Part shown: in pieces, positions 28,870 through 43,062 of the stretch
How the letters are laid out: every line of letters starts with the position of its first letter
Position numbering within the stretch: the stretch's first letter is position 1
Program-made: the position numbers and the translations under genes
Origin: Rotaria macrura
Taxonomy: Eukaryota; Rotifera; Eurotatoria; Philodinida; Philodinidae
NCBI GenBank assembly: GCA_900239685.1
Contig: OENT01000006.1
Span: 248,001 to 312,000, forward strand
Length of the DNA: 64,000 nucleotides
Direction of reading: 5' to 3'
Notes under the pieces: generated by a model
The model's input: only the letters and a program-made list of their open reading frames with translations
Databases searched by the model: none
Told to the model about the DNA's origin: nothing

Positions 28870-31800
28870 CTAATGATATTGATGGTAGAGTGTAAGATTT
28901 GCTTGAGTATCAACATAATCCGAATTCGGTGTTGATGATACTTGTGAATTGTTTGTTGACGCCGTTGGTGTTGTTGCTGCTGTCCAATTATCATTTGCTG
29001 ATGCCCATGTTGAACCGCCATTATTACTTACAAATGTTCTTCCATCATTGTTTCCACTAACTGTTGAATAATCTTGTCCTTCTTGATTATTATTATATGT
29101 TGATGGTGATTGTGATGCATAACGTACAGATGCATTTTGATTAGTTGCTGTTGCTCTTGTATATGCATCGAACGTTTGTCGATTATAATCATTTGAATTA
29201 GTAATTACAGATGTTTTATTTGTTGGCACTGCGACGGCGGCTGCTGCTGCTGTCGTTGTTGTTGCTGTTGTGGGTTGTATTGATAGAAATGTAACAATCA
29301 TGAATTCAATGTCATCTGTACATGGATTACAAAAAGCATATGTGGATGTTTTAAGTGAAACGTATTCATTATCAATATTTGTACGAAAACGTATAATAAT
29401 ATTTGCTAGATTTGTTGATGCATTCGGTAAACTTTTTTGTGTTACTGTTCGTTTATATAAATCTTGAAATTTAATTTGATCGTCAGGATGTATTTGTTCG
29501 TAGATAAGTTTATGTAATAAGTCATGACTTTTATAGCCAATTATAGGTGTACAACGTTGATCAATGAATAGTATTTCACCTGTATCCCAATGACAGCGAC
29601 ATGTAAATTCTGTTGTTATTGAATTATATGCTGATACTGAACCGTTGGTTAAATCATTTACATTTGGTGAACATGTATTTTGTATACGAGCTATAGCAAT
29701 AAATGCCATTTGCCCAGTCGAACTGGATGATGATGGATGATGGCTGGTATTGTCGTGGTGCGGTGCTGTATGATGATGTGTAGTTAAATTTCGAATATAT
29801 CCATTTATATGTACGACTTCATAAAGATGGCCATCAATCGATGGACCAAGTGATGTACGATGACGGCGACGTAATGTACAAGGATTTATGAAAGGATTTT
29901 GATGCGTATGATCAAGTGGATTCGCTGGGCCAACTCGAAGACGACAGATAAATGATCGTTTTGAACTGACTAAAAGGACAACAATCATATTTAAACATTT
30001 ATTTAAATTCATGTTTTAGTCATGTAAGTAAGATTCAAATAATGAGAGTACATTCCGATATTAGAATGAATTACTATGAATTTTGAATAGATGAAATTCA
30101 AATTGTCAAACTCATTACTACTTCACGGTCGATTGATTTCCAATGCTAAATATTGAATCTTTGGCTTTCTACAAAAATGTATGTATTGAATAAACTTGGA
30201 CATATCTTGCCAAGACGAAAACTGACATATATGTTTTCAGTTACATGTTCAGACAAAGACCATAGACATTAATCAACTTTCTAATAAAGTGATAATGGAA
30301 TCAATACAATTGAATAGTTGAGACATAATATTTTCGACAGATCAATTGTAGTCGCAAGCAAGTTTTACACATTGCCCAAAATTAACCATTATCTTAAGAA
30401 ACGCATTTTCGATTAGCTCAGATTATTAGACTATAGAGATCAAGCAATGGCAATCGTTGTATCTCTAATCGTTATCAGCATGTTATTGAAAGTAAGTAGT
30501 TGATGATGACATATTCAAGGATTTAATGCGTTCACAAGAGAGCGATTCATTTTCCGAAATGGCCGTTTTCGTTAAAATTCAAACAACGATCTCAAGCATC
30601 GGTCAGCAATGTGTCAATTTTAAACGCTACAGTTAGTTCTCAATGGTAATCAATAACGTAAAACTTAAGATTTGTCTCTATTTTTATTTTAAAGTAAACG
30701 CTTCACACCTAGTGATCATCTTAGATTCTTAGTATATATTGAAATGTGCATTCTTAGTTAATCGTTGAATCTGTTTGATGGATGATATCATGCTATAGTC
30801 TGTGGTAAAGAATGCTTTCTATTTTTCAAAAATAACAATAAGATCAAGTAATATGATTTTGAAGATTTCTTATATTGAAATTAATCTTTTACATGCATTA
30901 AACTGATTGAGTGCATCTATAAAAGAAACGCTACTCTTCCTAGTTCCTAGACAATTCGCTATGTTAAATGATTAAATTAAGTTTGAGGTTTATTTTTTCA
31001 TCAATAGTATTTCAGTCTTGTAGTAGAATTTTCTCGAAACTTAGCACATAGGAAAGTTCGACGAAATTTCTCTTGGGTATACATGAAATGAGCTTATTTC
31101 CATTGTAAATCATATTTCTGTAATGATCTTTTCGGGTATTCTAATAAATATGGTGCAATAATCAATGCTACTAATGAGATTTGACAAATTAATTTGTGTA
31201 TTTTTTTCTTCTCGAAAGATGCTTATTCTTCTACAAAAGTAAAAGGTTTCGTAACATCAAAATTCTATCACAGATGAGATGTATAACTTGGTTGAATCTC
31301 AATTGAAATTCTATTAAAATATTTATTTGAATATTAGAACTGAAATATAGGACTTACTTAATCGAGTACCTGATGAATGGCCATCTTTTTTCACCGTTCC
31401 AGTTTTAAGATCTAAAATTCTACCGTTTCCATTTGCATTGGGACTTCCATCTTGTGGTTGTAAATTTAATTGTTCCCGTACTTTTTCAACATCATCCGGA
31501 TGAACAAAGTCTACAGAAAATAAGAAGCAAAACATTGAAAAAAAATTGAAACTACAATAAAGTCAAATCTTGTTAATACCATAAAAAAATCTTGAATACC
31601 AATCATGACATGTATACGAAAGTATGTGTTGAATGGCATCACTTATATATATAACACGTAAATTATCGCAATTGAGTGCAAATAAAAAGGCATCCGATGA
31701 TTCAACCATTAAATATTTTAATTCATGATCATTGAGAAACGATGGTTTATGCAGATCTTGTTGTTGAGATATAGGCGTTGAATTTAATGATAATGAATTA

Positions 31801-32617
31801 TTGTTTGCACGTAGATTTTTCATAAATTGTGCAGCCATGCGTAAAATAGTAAGTTTATCTGGCTTCCGTGCTAGATTTGAACATGATGGAACCATATCGC
31901 ATAATTCAGCAAAATAAGTTGCCATTTTAACACGACGACGACGTTCTATTTCGCAATGATTTTCACGAGCTTGTTTTTCTTTATCTTCTTCACCCAGCCC
32001 ACTATTATTTGGATTGTTATTGTTATTAGGCATAATTACATTTGACATTGATGTACCACGTAAGTAACATTTATTTTCCTCGTCATCATCGTCGTCAAGA
32101 TCATCGTCATCGTTATTGGGCTGCAAAATTTAATTTTCTTGTTATATCAATACTGGATTTTCAAAAACAAAAATGAACCTACTGCTTTCCGTTTAACATT
32201 GGATTTTGTTGATCCAGTTGTTTTATCTGTGGGTCGTTTTCGATTAGTAGTTTTACGTGATGATTCAATTGAACTTGATGATGATGCAGCCGACGACGAT
32301 GAATTACTAAAATCCCCATGATGCTGAAGATGATTTAAAGCTGCTGTTGCCGGATAGAATGATGATGCTTGTTGAACATGCAAAAGTTGTTGTTGAGGTA
32401 ATTGATGACCATAATAATGTTGATATTGACCTAACGATGATGGCGATGCTGATGATGCAGCAGCAGCCGCTACAGCGACGGCTGCATAAGCTGCGTTTGT
32501 GTTAGGCGCTAAATATGGATGCTGAATTATTGCTCCGGATGACGTTGGAAGAATGGATGGAATCGAAATGTCATCACTCGAAGGAATGATACCATTTCCA
32601 TAAGTTATAGATGACAT
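28870..32617 (-). CDS. ARNT: Aryl hydrocarbon receptor nuclear translocator (bHLH-PAS)
   Basis: Shared partner of class I bHLH-PAS factors (AhR, HIF-alpha, Sim, Trachealess); it binds E-box-like sites as a heterodimer in the nucleus. Four exons (32183-32617, 31580-32120, 31358-31510, 28870-29969) join in phase to 742 residues. Exon 1 is an S/A/Q/H-rich N-terminus with an alanine run. An acidic DDDD stretch precedes the bHLH domain (about residues 196-250: [16 protein letters not shown], then [13 protein letters not shown]). PAS-A follows ([17 protein letters not shown], then [15 protein letters not shown] and [14 protein letters not shown]). PAS-B is at about 495-605 ([16 protein letters not shown], then [12 protein letters not shown]). 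The tail is T/N/S-rich. The strongly conserved basic region separates it from BMAL/cycle. Intron 3 is 1.39 kb without a visible insert. Confidence 0.95.
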
Positions 32618-32665
32618 GATTATTCAAAAACAAGAATGAACTAAAATAATAACAATAAAAATATG
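32618..32665 (-). promoter_or_regulatory. Splice-acceptor-like site before ARNT ATG
   Basis: TTTTTATTGTTATTATTTTAG, with its AG 23 nt before the ATG. Confidence 0.5.
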
Positions 32666-35139
32666 CATATAAAACTGAATAATGCTGGATGACGTATAAA
32701 CTAGTTATTGATGTTTTTTTTCCTAATAATTTCATAATTAACATCATTTTTGTCTATGCGAACGTGAAGGTCTTCATGAATTCGAGTTGAAATCTCGAAA
32801 ACAACAGGGCTCTCAAAGTTTTCTACTTATGAGTTTTGTTGATACATCGATAGGTAAAAGAGCATGATCTCTTTTGACAAAACATCGATATTGAACATAC
32901 TAATTAGATACTATTACTTTACTAATGCGCTGTAGGAGATAAATTCTCATGCGATTATGTCTCCCTCTGATTTCCGACACTGTTCATCTGATATAATGAA
33001 GGTAATAAATTGTCTCTTATATTTTTTAATAGTCATGAAAAGAATTCATTAACGGTTGGTCACTGAGTAAGAGAGAACCTATCAACAGAAGGATCTCTCT
33101 CATATCAATAATTTATTCAGTTATACATATTAAATATGAAACATGAAGCATCGAATGATAAGTTCGTAGCAACTGTACACTATACTGACATCATGTTTTC
33201 TTTTCATCCATGTTTACAACAGCAATTGCAAACGAACGGAATTTATGAAGACGTGAATGTAAACACCAAAACTGATATCGTAACTCACGCTTGAGAATCA
33301 TCGATACATCTTACTCAATTCTAAATTTGTTTTAATCAAATTATCACTGATCATGCCAATCTTTGACGTGATTATTCGTTTCGAAGCAATCTTCATTGAA
33401 CCCGATTAAAAAAAACATATAGCACGAGTATACGATTCATTTTTTTCCATGATATTGAACAAACTTTAACGGTAACCTTTTTTGTCTTTACTCTAAGCAG
33501 TCAGCTCTCGTGAAGGCGATGAGTTTCATTGTCGATAGGATTGTCTAATATGACCAAGTTTCAGCTGAACAAAAAGTCATATAAATTAGTTATTGTTTCT
33601 TTGATCTATGTTTTGATAATACACAATATCAATTAGCAAATGCCATGAATAATAACCCATAGTTTTTGTGACACTTCATTTCAGGCATTACAAGAACTTT
33701 TCTGTTTGTCAATTTTCTGATAAATTTCGCTACTCTTTATTCATGATCTTGTTTAAACAAATGACTTGAGTATATCCCGAACAAGTTTTTATATTATTCA
33801 ACTCGTGTAATATAAATAACAACATGTGACATATCAAAGCTACTTCGTAGACTTTCTCATAGACATATCTTGCGACAATTGAAATGATATTTAGATTGAC
33901 CATGATTTTTTAAAATCAGTATTTTGTTTCGAGACAATTACTTACAAAAGATCAATAACCTATTCGTATACTTTTCTGTATCGCTGAACCACGGTGAACT
34001 TCCCTTTACTTATTTTCACTCGTCTTAACAATTCAAGTATTCTTTTTTTCTCCAAGACTTGAACTTATGAACGTCGTCCTGTGAACCATCCGCTATCCTT
34101 TCATTTTTCTTGAGGGTCTTCCTCTAAAGTCATTTTCGTTTCTATAATTTAGGAAAACGCAGGCCAAAAAGTACATAGAAACAATGTTCCCGACGTTAGC
34201 AAGAAGAATACTATCATATTGTATACTTACACGAGTAGGTATTGTAAACAGTTGACGTTGAGAAATATGAGAAAATAGGCTAATATCAACTTTATCTGAA
34301 ACAATAAAATATTTTGAATATTTAAAAAAACTGTGCGGTTTTCTTTTCAATTTGAAGTTCAGTATGTAAAACTTAACAGTTGACGTAGACAAATGACAAT
34401 ATCTAAAATAAAAAAAGATCAATCATATCAACTTTATTTTTTAATCCTCTCAACAGTATGCGATGAAAACAAAAACAATCTCGAATATAACAAAGAAGAA
34501 AACGAATAACAAACATATGGATCTGTTGTTGCTTTTTATTTTTATTTCTTTTTTTACTATCGTTCTTTTGTTTCTTCTTTTTTTGCTTATTATCGCTTGT
34601 TTTATCGTTTACGGTTCTTGAAAAAAAAATTAGTTTGTTTTTTTTTTGTTAAAAACACACACACATAGTACAATATGGACAAGCAGAGCAAGAGTTAGAC
34701 GGCTTGGTAATTACACGCGAGATAGAAAAAAGAGAAAAGAAAAACAACAAGAAAAAGACAAGAAAAAACGTTTTCCTATTTACACCGGGTGTTCATGTGG
34801 AGAGAACAAGAAAACAACAAAAACAACAACAACAGTAATAATAAGTATTTTTTTTCCATGGACGTCTGTTTGTGTGTATGTGTGTGCGTGCGTGTGTGCG
34901 TGTATATAGAGAAAATTCCTCATCTAGTTTTTCGGAACAAAAAAAAATACATTCTCACCTCGCGCATCTATCAAAATTGTTGATCGAAAATGAAACAGAA
35001 AAAACCGTAAGCGAAACAAATAAAGAGTAACAACGGGATGCAAATATGTATTTTGTAAAGGACAGGAAAAACTTCAAGTTTCTTTTTTTTTTTTTTGATT
35101 TTTAATTTATGTATGTGTCTGTAATGTTTTAAGAATTTT
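32666..35139. other. Intergenic, no gene seen
   Basis: About 2.5 kb without a supported gene. It has low-complexity tracts, including a TG/TA repeat at about 34868-34908 and oligo-T runs near 35082, the latter close to the 3' end of the hnRNP gene. Confidence 0.5.
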
Positions 35140-38100
35140 CTAACTTCGAGAGTATGGATGATATGTTGGACTGTAAACAGCAGATGTTTTGGCTTTGCCA
35201 TGACGATTGTCGTATTCATAATCATTTTGATTATCTGATGAATTACCTGATTGTTGTTCAGCGCCATTATCACCCGCTGTACCACTCATACCTGCATTCA
35301 TAGATGGATAATATGAAGCATAATCGTAACCAACATTGTAGGCTATGAGAAAAAATGTATTTAATATGAAACGAAAATAGTTTTCCTATCAAGCAAAGAA
35401 AAGTATACCATTAGGCTCTCCATAAACACCTCCTGTCGGTGGAGCTCCATAGCCATAATGAGAATAGTAATCATTTGCATTCACTGTATTCGATGATGCA
35501 TATCCATATTGAGAACTTGATTGATGTTCAGGATATTGAGAATAAGTTGATGGTCCTGGACTTGGAGCACTTGTCGAACCAGAACTCGCGTATGGATATG
35601 TTGCTGGATTCGCTTGTTGATTATAGGTGTAAGCATTCCAATGAGTATAGCTAGAAAAAGGAACTTTTTCAATGGATATAATCATCAAGAAACCAATCGA
35701 GTGTATAGTAATATATTTTTAAGTAACACTCTGCTCTAAAATTTCCCTGTATGTCAAAAATCGAATGGATAAAAATCAATAAAACACATAAGTAACGTGT
35801 TTTCCAATGGTGCTTGCTTTAATTAATAGAATTCAGTGATGATCTGTGTTAAACGCTATTTCAACTAAAATTAGGATTCAGATTCATGATTGTGTGATCA
35901 TAAGCTGAAACTGTGATTATTTTCTTTCGAAATTCTCATTCTAACATGACTTGAGAAATCATGATACAAATAGAATTCTAAATGAAGCACATGAGCTAAG
36001 ATACGAAGAAAGTTTACAGAGAAATAGTCAAACCGAACTAGGCTAGTGATGAAACTTTTCTGAATCGATGAAAACTCCGAAAGCAACCTTACGATCGAGA
36101 TACCACATTTTTGTGAGATTTCCTCTTAAAAGTTGAGCATTTCGTCTTTTTTTTCCTATGCTTCCGGTAAAATTGATTATTGGATTTCGATTAAGAATTT
36201 TCCTTTGAGACTAATCTAGCCGGATATAGATGATTACGAATAGTTTAGATTATTTTTTTTCTTGCTATTCTAAGGCACAGCTATGACAAACATTTACTAA
36301 TGTAGATCGATCCATATGAAGTTGTGACTTCTTGAGATCAGAAGAAAATCAATAGATGTGAAATTTTCACAATAAATTATTCATGCTTGAATTATGCAGG
36401 GCAAAAAAATTTTAGATCAAAACATAATTCATGCTATCGAAGTAAATCAGAACACCGACTTCTGGTCTCGGATTACAAATTTTCAAAATTCCTGTATAGG
36501 ATTTTGTTTTCTGAATCATACGACTTTATTGACTAAAAAAGTTAAAAATTGACCAAAATAATTTAAGTATTGTAAGTCAAACCCCACCTCAAACATATTT
36601 ACTTTACTTGCAAGAAACAGCTGTTCATATTGCCAGCTTTTTTCATAAAAAGTGATGACCGGGGCACGAAGGCGCTATAGTGCTGAAAATATCTGCACTT
36701 TCCCCCTCAAACACACTCAAATCTCTTGAAAACTGTCCACTTTTTTTGAGAAAATATACGACAAAATAAACGAATTTTCCAAAGCATAGGAATTATAGGT
36801 CGCATTCGAGCCGAGCTCGACTTAATATAAAAGTCATTAAGATACTGCAATTTTTCAGACAGTGAATTACGAACTCTAGACTGTTGTTAGGGTATTCCAA
36901 GGTCATCAGAGTCTACATGATGTGCATAGCCGGAACTTTATCAACCTTGAGAATATCCTTGTAAAATTTAATCGATCAACCCTGAAGAAAACAAAGCCGA
37001 TCGTAAACAATATACAAATAAAGGAATATAAACCGAAATGAAATGGCCTCTTATGATCCTAGAGAGGAAAAAAACTAATCGTTCTTACGCCTCAGGTGCT
37101 GGATAAGCACTTGCGCCATATGATGGTACACTAGCTCCATAATTGGCATATGCACCTTGTTGACCATATGGATCATACACTTGCGTTTGTAGCTGTTGCT
37201 GTTGTTGATTATTTAATGTTTTCGGTTTAGCACGTTTAACATCAACACTTATTTCACCAATAGTATGTCGTTGTAATCGGAGTACTTCTTGTGCTGCTTG
37301 TTCAGTTTGAAATGAAATAAAACAGAATGGGCGTCGTTCATTTTTTTCTTTATCATACGGTAGATCGATTTCTAATAGCAACACAAGAAAATAGCACGAG
37401 TAAAGCAATTCTCGTTGATTAGTTGTCTATGCGGCAGGGGTGCAGAATATGCCTGTCCGGGTAAAGACCGTTGGGGGATATTTCCACTCTTAAGAACATT
37501 TTGGGATATTGCTGGGATGAAAGAAACCGTCTTTATGGAATCTTTCCGAAATCACGGCAAATTCTGCACCTCTGTGTCTATGTTTATTCATATAGATCTT
37601 ACCATCAATTTGACCAAATTTTGAAAAATACTCTCGTAATTGTGAATCAGGAAAATTTGGATCAAGGCCACCAATAAATACTTTACGATTATTACTGTAT
37701 GGATTTGCGTTAGCACCTGCACCCATATTAGCATAAGATACCGTCGACGTTGGACCAACTCCATATAATGATGATTGTAATGATAGATTATTATTAGTTA
37801 TATTATTAGTTGGATTGCTAGTTGTATTTGAACGACGATGTGCGGGTTTAGGATCAACACGTCGTCCTTTAACAAAATGATCAGTTTGAGATAGGATTCT
37901 TTCTACGATATCTTTTGAATCGAACACAAGAAAAGCAAAGCCACGACTACGTCCTGTGGATGGATCATGCTTAATTGAACAATCAAGAACATTGCCAAAA
38001 CTAGAAAAATATTCACGTAATTCTTCTTGTGTTGTATCCCAACTTAAACCGCCTGTTAGAAAAGAAAACGTATTGTTTTTCTCTTTATGCAAAATGAAAA

Positions 38101-38346
38101 AACAAACATACCAACGAATAATTTTCTATCATCTTCAGGTTTAGATCCAGTCGATGTACTATCACTGCCTTGTGAATAACCTGCGTGTGATAAATTCATA
38201 CTTTGACTATCATGTGTATCAATTACATAGCCATTTTCACCCGGACCATTATTTGCATGTTCAACATAACCACTCTCACGAGCTGGTGTTGATAGTTGAC
38301 CGATACGCGATGGATCATACTCATTATCCAAATGTCTTGTTGTCAT
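35140..38346 (-). CDS. Two-RRM hnRNP, D/AB/Squid type
   Basis: An RNA-binding protein for mRNA processing, stability or localisation, nuclear or shuttling. Five exons (38112-38346, 37603-38052, 37089-37371, 35409-35650, 35140-35342) join in phase to 470 residues. RRM1 starts at residue 75, with RNP2 LFVGGL and RNP1 RGFAFLVF (115-122). RRM2 starts at 202, with RNP2 VFIGGL and RNP1 RPFCFISF. The KRAKPK end of RRM2 is typical of hnRNP D/AB and Drosophila Squid. The N/S-rich linker between the RRMs is about 50 residues, much longer than in hnRNP D. The C-terminus is Y/G/S/Q-rich and low in complexity. Intron 2 contains a small hAT-like element (37435-37574), and intron 3 is 1.44 kb. Musashi and TDP-43 were considered, but the RRM2 details fit hnRNP D/AB better. 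Confidence 0.92.
37435..37574. mobile_element. Small hAT-like MITE in an hnRNP intron
   Basis: A 140-bp element with imperfect terminal inverted repeats: CAGGGGTGCAGAATATGCC at the left and, as reverse complement, CAGAGGTGCAGAATTTGCC at the right. An 8-bp candidate target duplication, TGTCTATG, occurs at 37424-37431 and 37575-37582, with three extra bases (CGG) between the left copy and the repeat. CAG-type termini and 8-bp duplications are hallmarks of hAT transposons. Removing element and duplication leaves an intron of about 80 nt, close to the local norm. There is no coding capacity. Confidence 0.7.
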
Positions 38347-38380
38347 TTTATACGAACTAGATTCAAAGAAGAAAAATGAA
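38347..38380 (-). promoter_or_regulatory. Splice-acceptor-like site before hnRNP ATG
   Basis: TTTTTCTTCTTTGAATCTAG, with its AG 10 nt before the ATG. Confidence 0.5.
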
Positions 38381-41300
38381 ATAAAACAAATGAACTGTCA
38401 ATCTTGTGTATGAAATTTTTTTTTCTTCTATATAGTAATGCCATGTGATATTTGGATTGTTAAATATACTTACATAATGCGTGTGTGTCTGAGTGTGTGC
38501 GTGTATATTTAATAACGAATTTATTTTTGTTAATGTAATTAATGCACAAAAGGGGAAGTTGAAGCGAACAAACGCTAATATATAATGTAGGAATGAAAAT
38601 CGAACAAAAACTGCACACACGAGTAAATGTAGCAGTAGGTAGAACGAGCACAAAGACTGATGTCTGAAATAATAACAAAACACGCAGAAAACTGAAAAAA
38701 ATAAACAAAAATGGAAAATCAACAAAATGAAAATCTAGAGAGAACAAAATAATTCGGTTTATCGTTCAATTGACATTGATGAGGCATATAGGATAAGTCC
38801 AGAATATGTAATTGATGAATAGAAGAGATAAGATAGACTTTTATATTTTCGTTGATTGGTAAATGATAATATTCTTCATTCTTTCTTTTTTTTTGTAGAA
38901 ATATTGCGAAAAAAATGTCAATAGAATAGTACTGTTACGGACGTTAGAAAATCTCTCCCGTTTATTCATCCATCATCATAGGTTGTCACTGTGTGCCAGT
39001 GCCATGTTAGCACTTGGACTATTTGACTCGATTATGATGTATCATGGAATAATTAAGCCGGGAACTTTTCCTAACATTAAAAAAACAATTTATTGAAGAA
39101 TGTAATTAATCCTCGAAGATTAGATGAAAAAAATATAAGAAAAAATATTTTTCGATTTATAAAATTGTACCAGTGACATCTTCAGGATAGATGTCGATAG
39201 ATTGCAGTATACTTTGAATGATCCAGCTAAACCTAACCCAATAACAAGTTTATGAAGATTTTGATCGAACAGGCCATTAAACTAATGTATGTCCAGTAAG
39301 ATGAAGTTTCTAAAGTAGCTGAGAAAAATGAAAACCGAATTCAATAGAAGTTATAGTTCGAGAAATAATAATCTAGTCGAATTCACTGGAAATGAAATTC
39401 ATTTATTTATTGATTCTTCCAAATCTATCTAAGATTGATTGAAAAATCTTTACTCTAAGTATCGATCGGCAACTGTTTTTTGCATGATTCATAGTATAAA
39501 CATCTCTTAATCGTATGAATATTTCACTTGAAAATTATATTCGTCTCAAATATTTGCGAAAAAATTGGAAATGTACGGAATGTCCTGACAAGGAAAGTAT
39601 TTGATATATCACTTCAATGAAAAGAAGACAATACACAAGAATGAGAGAACATTTTGACAACACTAATACATGAAGTATCCCTTCAATAACTACTGTTCAT
39701 TAGAAATAATTAAGAACATTTTTGTACGTGTTGAGTTTTGTCGTGATCTAGTTTTTATCTAAAAAATATTACACTTTCTATTGCAAGTTTTAAATATCAG
39801 CAAACAACAAATATTAATCGCTTCGATAGATTTGAACAATAACAACAGTTATTATCTGATGTGTTGAACCGAAATAAAATCACAACTTGTCACTAGACAT
39901 CAATATAACGAATTTTTTCCTTTCTAGTTCAAGAACGAAATATGCTATTTTCGTCAGTTGGATTATCATTATTGTAACTGCACTTCATAATGACGTATCG
40001 TGTTTGTGACCCTCAACGATTTTGGAAGCTATATTAACCGCGAAAGCCGTCGATGATAATTAGACAAACATTGTAGAGACACCACTGTAAATAAAACAAT
40101 TTCTGGTTGCAGTAGATAATCTGGTTAATCTCCACTGGAGCAAAATAAAAAAAACATCTTATTAATATTCCAGAAAACCAACCTCTTCGAAATATTCTTT
40201 CCCGTGCTTTCAAATAACGTCAACTTGCAGATAGAAATATTTATGGACATGTTGCTTCTATTTACTTTGTAGTTTCTTCTTCATTTGATAGCATTATACT
40301 CAAAGTACCACAGTTAACGATGAATATATTGTATATTGTCTGCTTCATTTTGCTTTGACATATAGCCTGCAATATTCGTTTACATGTTTCGGAAGTATAT
40401 AATGAAGTTACAATCGTAAGAAGGATGCGAGAAATCAACATATTCTTTTTTTAGCATATTTCCGATGTCATTCTAATCTTCTAGATATGTAGAAATAAGT
40501 ACTCGTATTTCCTTCGGACAGAAAATGATTCATATTGTGGTTTTTTACCATTAAAAAACAGAGTATGAGTTCATTAGATTGGATTATTTGAATATTGAAA
40601 ATTTTTCTTACAATGCCATTATTGCAGCATTACAATGAAGTGAATTGTAGTTAATTAGAGATTATCCCCTGTATGATATTAAAGTCCAACTAAACATAAT
40701 AAAAATCCTAGTGATCTTGTAATTGTTTTGTGCATATTGGTATACATAAAGTTTAGAAGTAACGAAAGCATTATTAGAATCTGCCGAAAAATGTTCATTC
40801 CGTTTGTCCAGTAGAGATTTGTATATGATAATTGACATTTGACTTTAGCTAATTAGTTTTTCTATTAATACTTAAATACAATGTTTTTAATTTTCAAAAA
40901 TGAATCTGATATTTTTAAAACCAAAAATCATTGTGATATACAACAGCTTTATACCCCCGAGACATATAAATCTCAATTTCGTACAGTTTTCCTATGACCA
41001 ATATCGGTGCAATCTGTTTTTTTTTCAAAACAAGAATAAACTCAAAGAAAGATAGATTTATCCACATTCTACGTGAAGAATTTTCTTTGTAAGCATGAAC
41101 TTGACAATATTGTTGAATGAGCAGAATTTATATTTGATTTCGACCCTCATACATATTTGGAGAATAACTTAAATTAGAAATCATTAAACAAAGTCCTTAG
41201 AGCATTGTCATTAAAAGTTAACCTTTTATTTTAAGAAAGATACAACTCGTTTGTCATTCATCGACATTACTTTCGAGCTGATGGTTAAATAATTACCTTA

Positions 41301-43062
41301 TCAGTACTAGTACTATTTAGAGAAATAGTTTGATTGTCGTGTTTTTCTTGTTTTCATCGTTGACCTAGTTTCATAATCTTGAAAATGCAGCATTGACGTC
41401 AATATGATGTAGTTAAATAGAATAAAGTATAGTTCGAAACATATTTGCCGATTCAGAGTACAAACGAGTGACAATGCTTCACTATCAATCAATTGATTCT
41501 AATCATTAATATTTCATACTGTCAGGGCTGTGACCGGAAGGATATTTTAATCTGATGATGCATTGGATCAGTAACAAATATTACTATATGACACAAGAGG
41601 CAAGGATCATTTATATGCGAAGAAGAGCCATTTACTTGTTGGTTTTTCTTTTAGCTTACTTTGATGTTTTATATGCATTCAAGCATTTCATACTTAATGC
41701 TTTATAAGACAAGAAAATAACGTACATTTTTCATCCAAATATTCCTTTTAAGTAGCACTTTGTTCTGTTTTTTTTGTTAAGTTAATTTCGCTTTGAGAAT
41801 TCGACGGAAAGAATTCAAAACTAGATTTTTGCAAAATAGAATAAATCTTTTGAGACGAAGTTAAGATTGATGGAAATACAGTACATAGTTTTCAAAACAA
41901 TTTTGAAAAATTAAAACTGTACAAACATAATAAGAGATGGACGATAAAACAGTCGTTATAAATATTCTAACAAAAACAAAGATCGAGTAGTCTTTTCGCT
42001 TGTAGAAATTATTTTGCTTATATTGTCTATGTACTGCGTAGAGAAAGAGAATAAATCCTGATTATATTCTTTAAAAATAATAAAATTATTTAATAAAAAT
42101 AATAATCTAACGAACAGATGACAGCAACCAATACAATAATTGGTATGAATCATATATTAAGAACTACTGAACTACCAGATAAAGTGGATGAACAAAAATA
42201 CTTTTTTAAACGAAATACGCTTTCGTAAACTATTCGGAACGACTTTGTTTTGACATTATTATTTAGCGTAACGTCAAGTAACTCTGTCATATTTGTGCAT
42301 ATAACTAATGTAATAATCTTGTGTCTCGCACAAAGAAAAACTGATTTCAACTCCAGATCATCCAACAAATAGAAGGGATTTTTATTACTAGAAACGTTGC
42401 TCATCAATATAAGACAATGGATGGCAAGTTTCTTTCATCGTACAATTCATATGACACTGTATTTGGAGATAGAATCAAGATGGGTTTACTGACTGCCTTT
42501 TTTGTTATCAATAATTTTCTGAGTATGAATTAGAGAAGTGACATAATAATAAGCTCATTCAGAATGAAATACATTATGAAATCGTCATGAAAATTGCAAA
42601 TGTTCATATAAGAATTGAATTATACAAAGTTGGTGAGTAATATGATGAAAAACAATGGTAGAATTTCAAATATAAAAATAGAGACATATTTTCTTTGAAT
42701 TTTTCATGATATAAATATGAGTAAAATTTGTTGTGCTGATGAAGATAACATGTTCTGTGCAATTAAAAATGGACAAAACTTGTTAGATCATTACTGTGAA
42801 GCATACATGAAGTACGAATATAGAAACAAAAAGATTCTGAAGGTCACTCGGTAAAAGTATACTCGACAATTCCACCCAGTTGAGGGATAATAGTAAAATA
42901 TGTTAAGTAAGAAGAGAAAATAAGACTCCATAGGTCAAAACCTTACGAAAAACGAAAGAGACACAAGAAAAGAAAAATCTTAGCTTAGACTAATTCTACC
43001 ACCGACATATTTCATTTCTTTTCGTTGATTAGAAAATAATAATACAAAGATCATCATCGCTA
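38381..43062. other. 4.7-kb intergenic region, no gene seen
   Basis: A+T-rich throughout, with only short frames lacking domains. In particular, no LIM-domain (CxxC...HxxC) coding was found here downstream of the ZASP-like gene. No inverted-repeat element was recognised by eye. Confidence 0.5.

Noticed and set aside
34646-34983. Plus-strand frames over the TG-repeat region
   Set aside because: They are low-complexity translations (poly-K, CVCVCV) of simple repeats.
37490-37602. In-frame continuation of the second hnRNP exon past 37603
   Set aside because: A GT donor at 37602-37601, and phase-correct joining to 37371 with the RRM2 core, show that this is intron (partly transposon) sequence.
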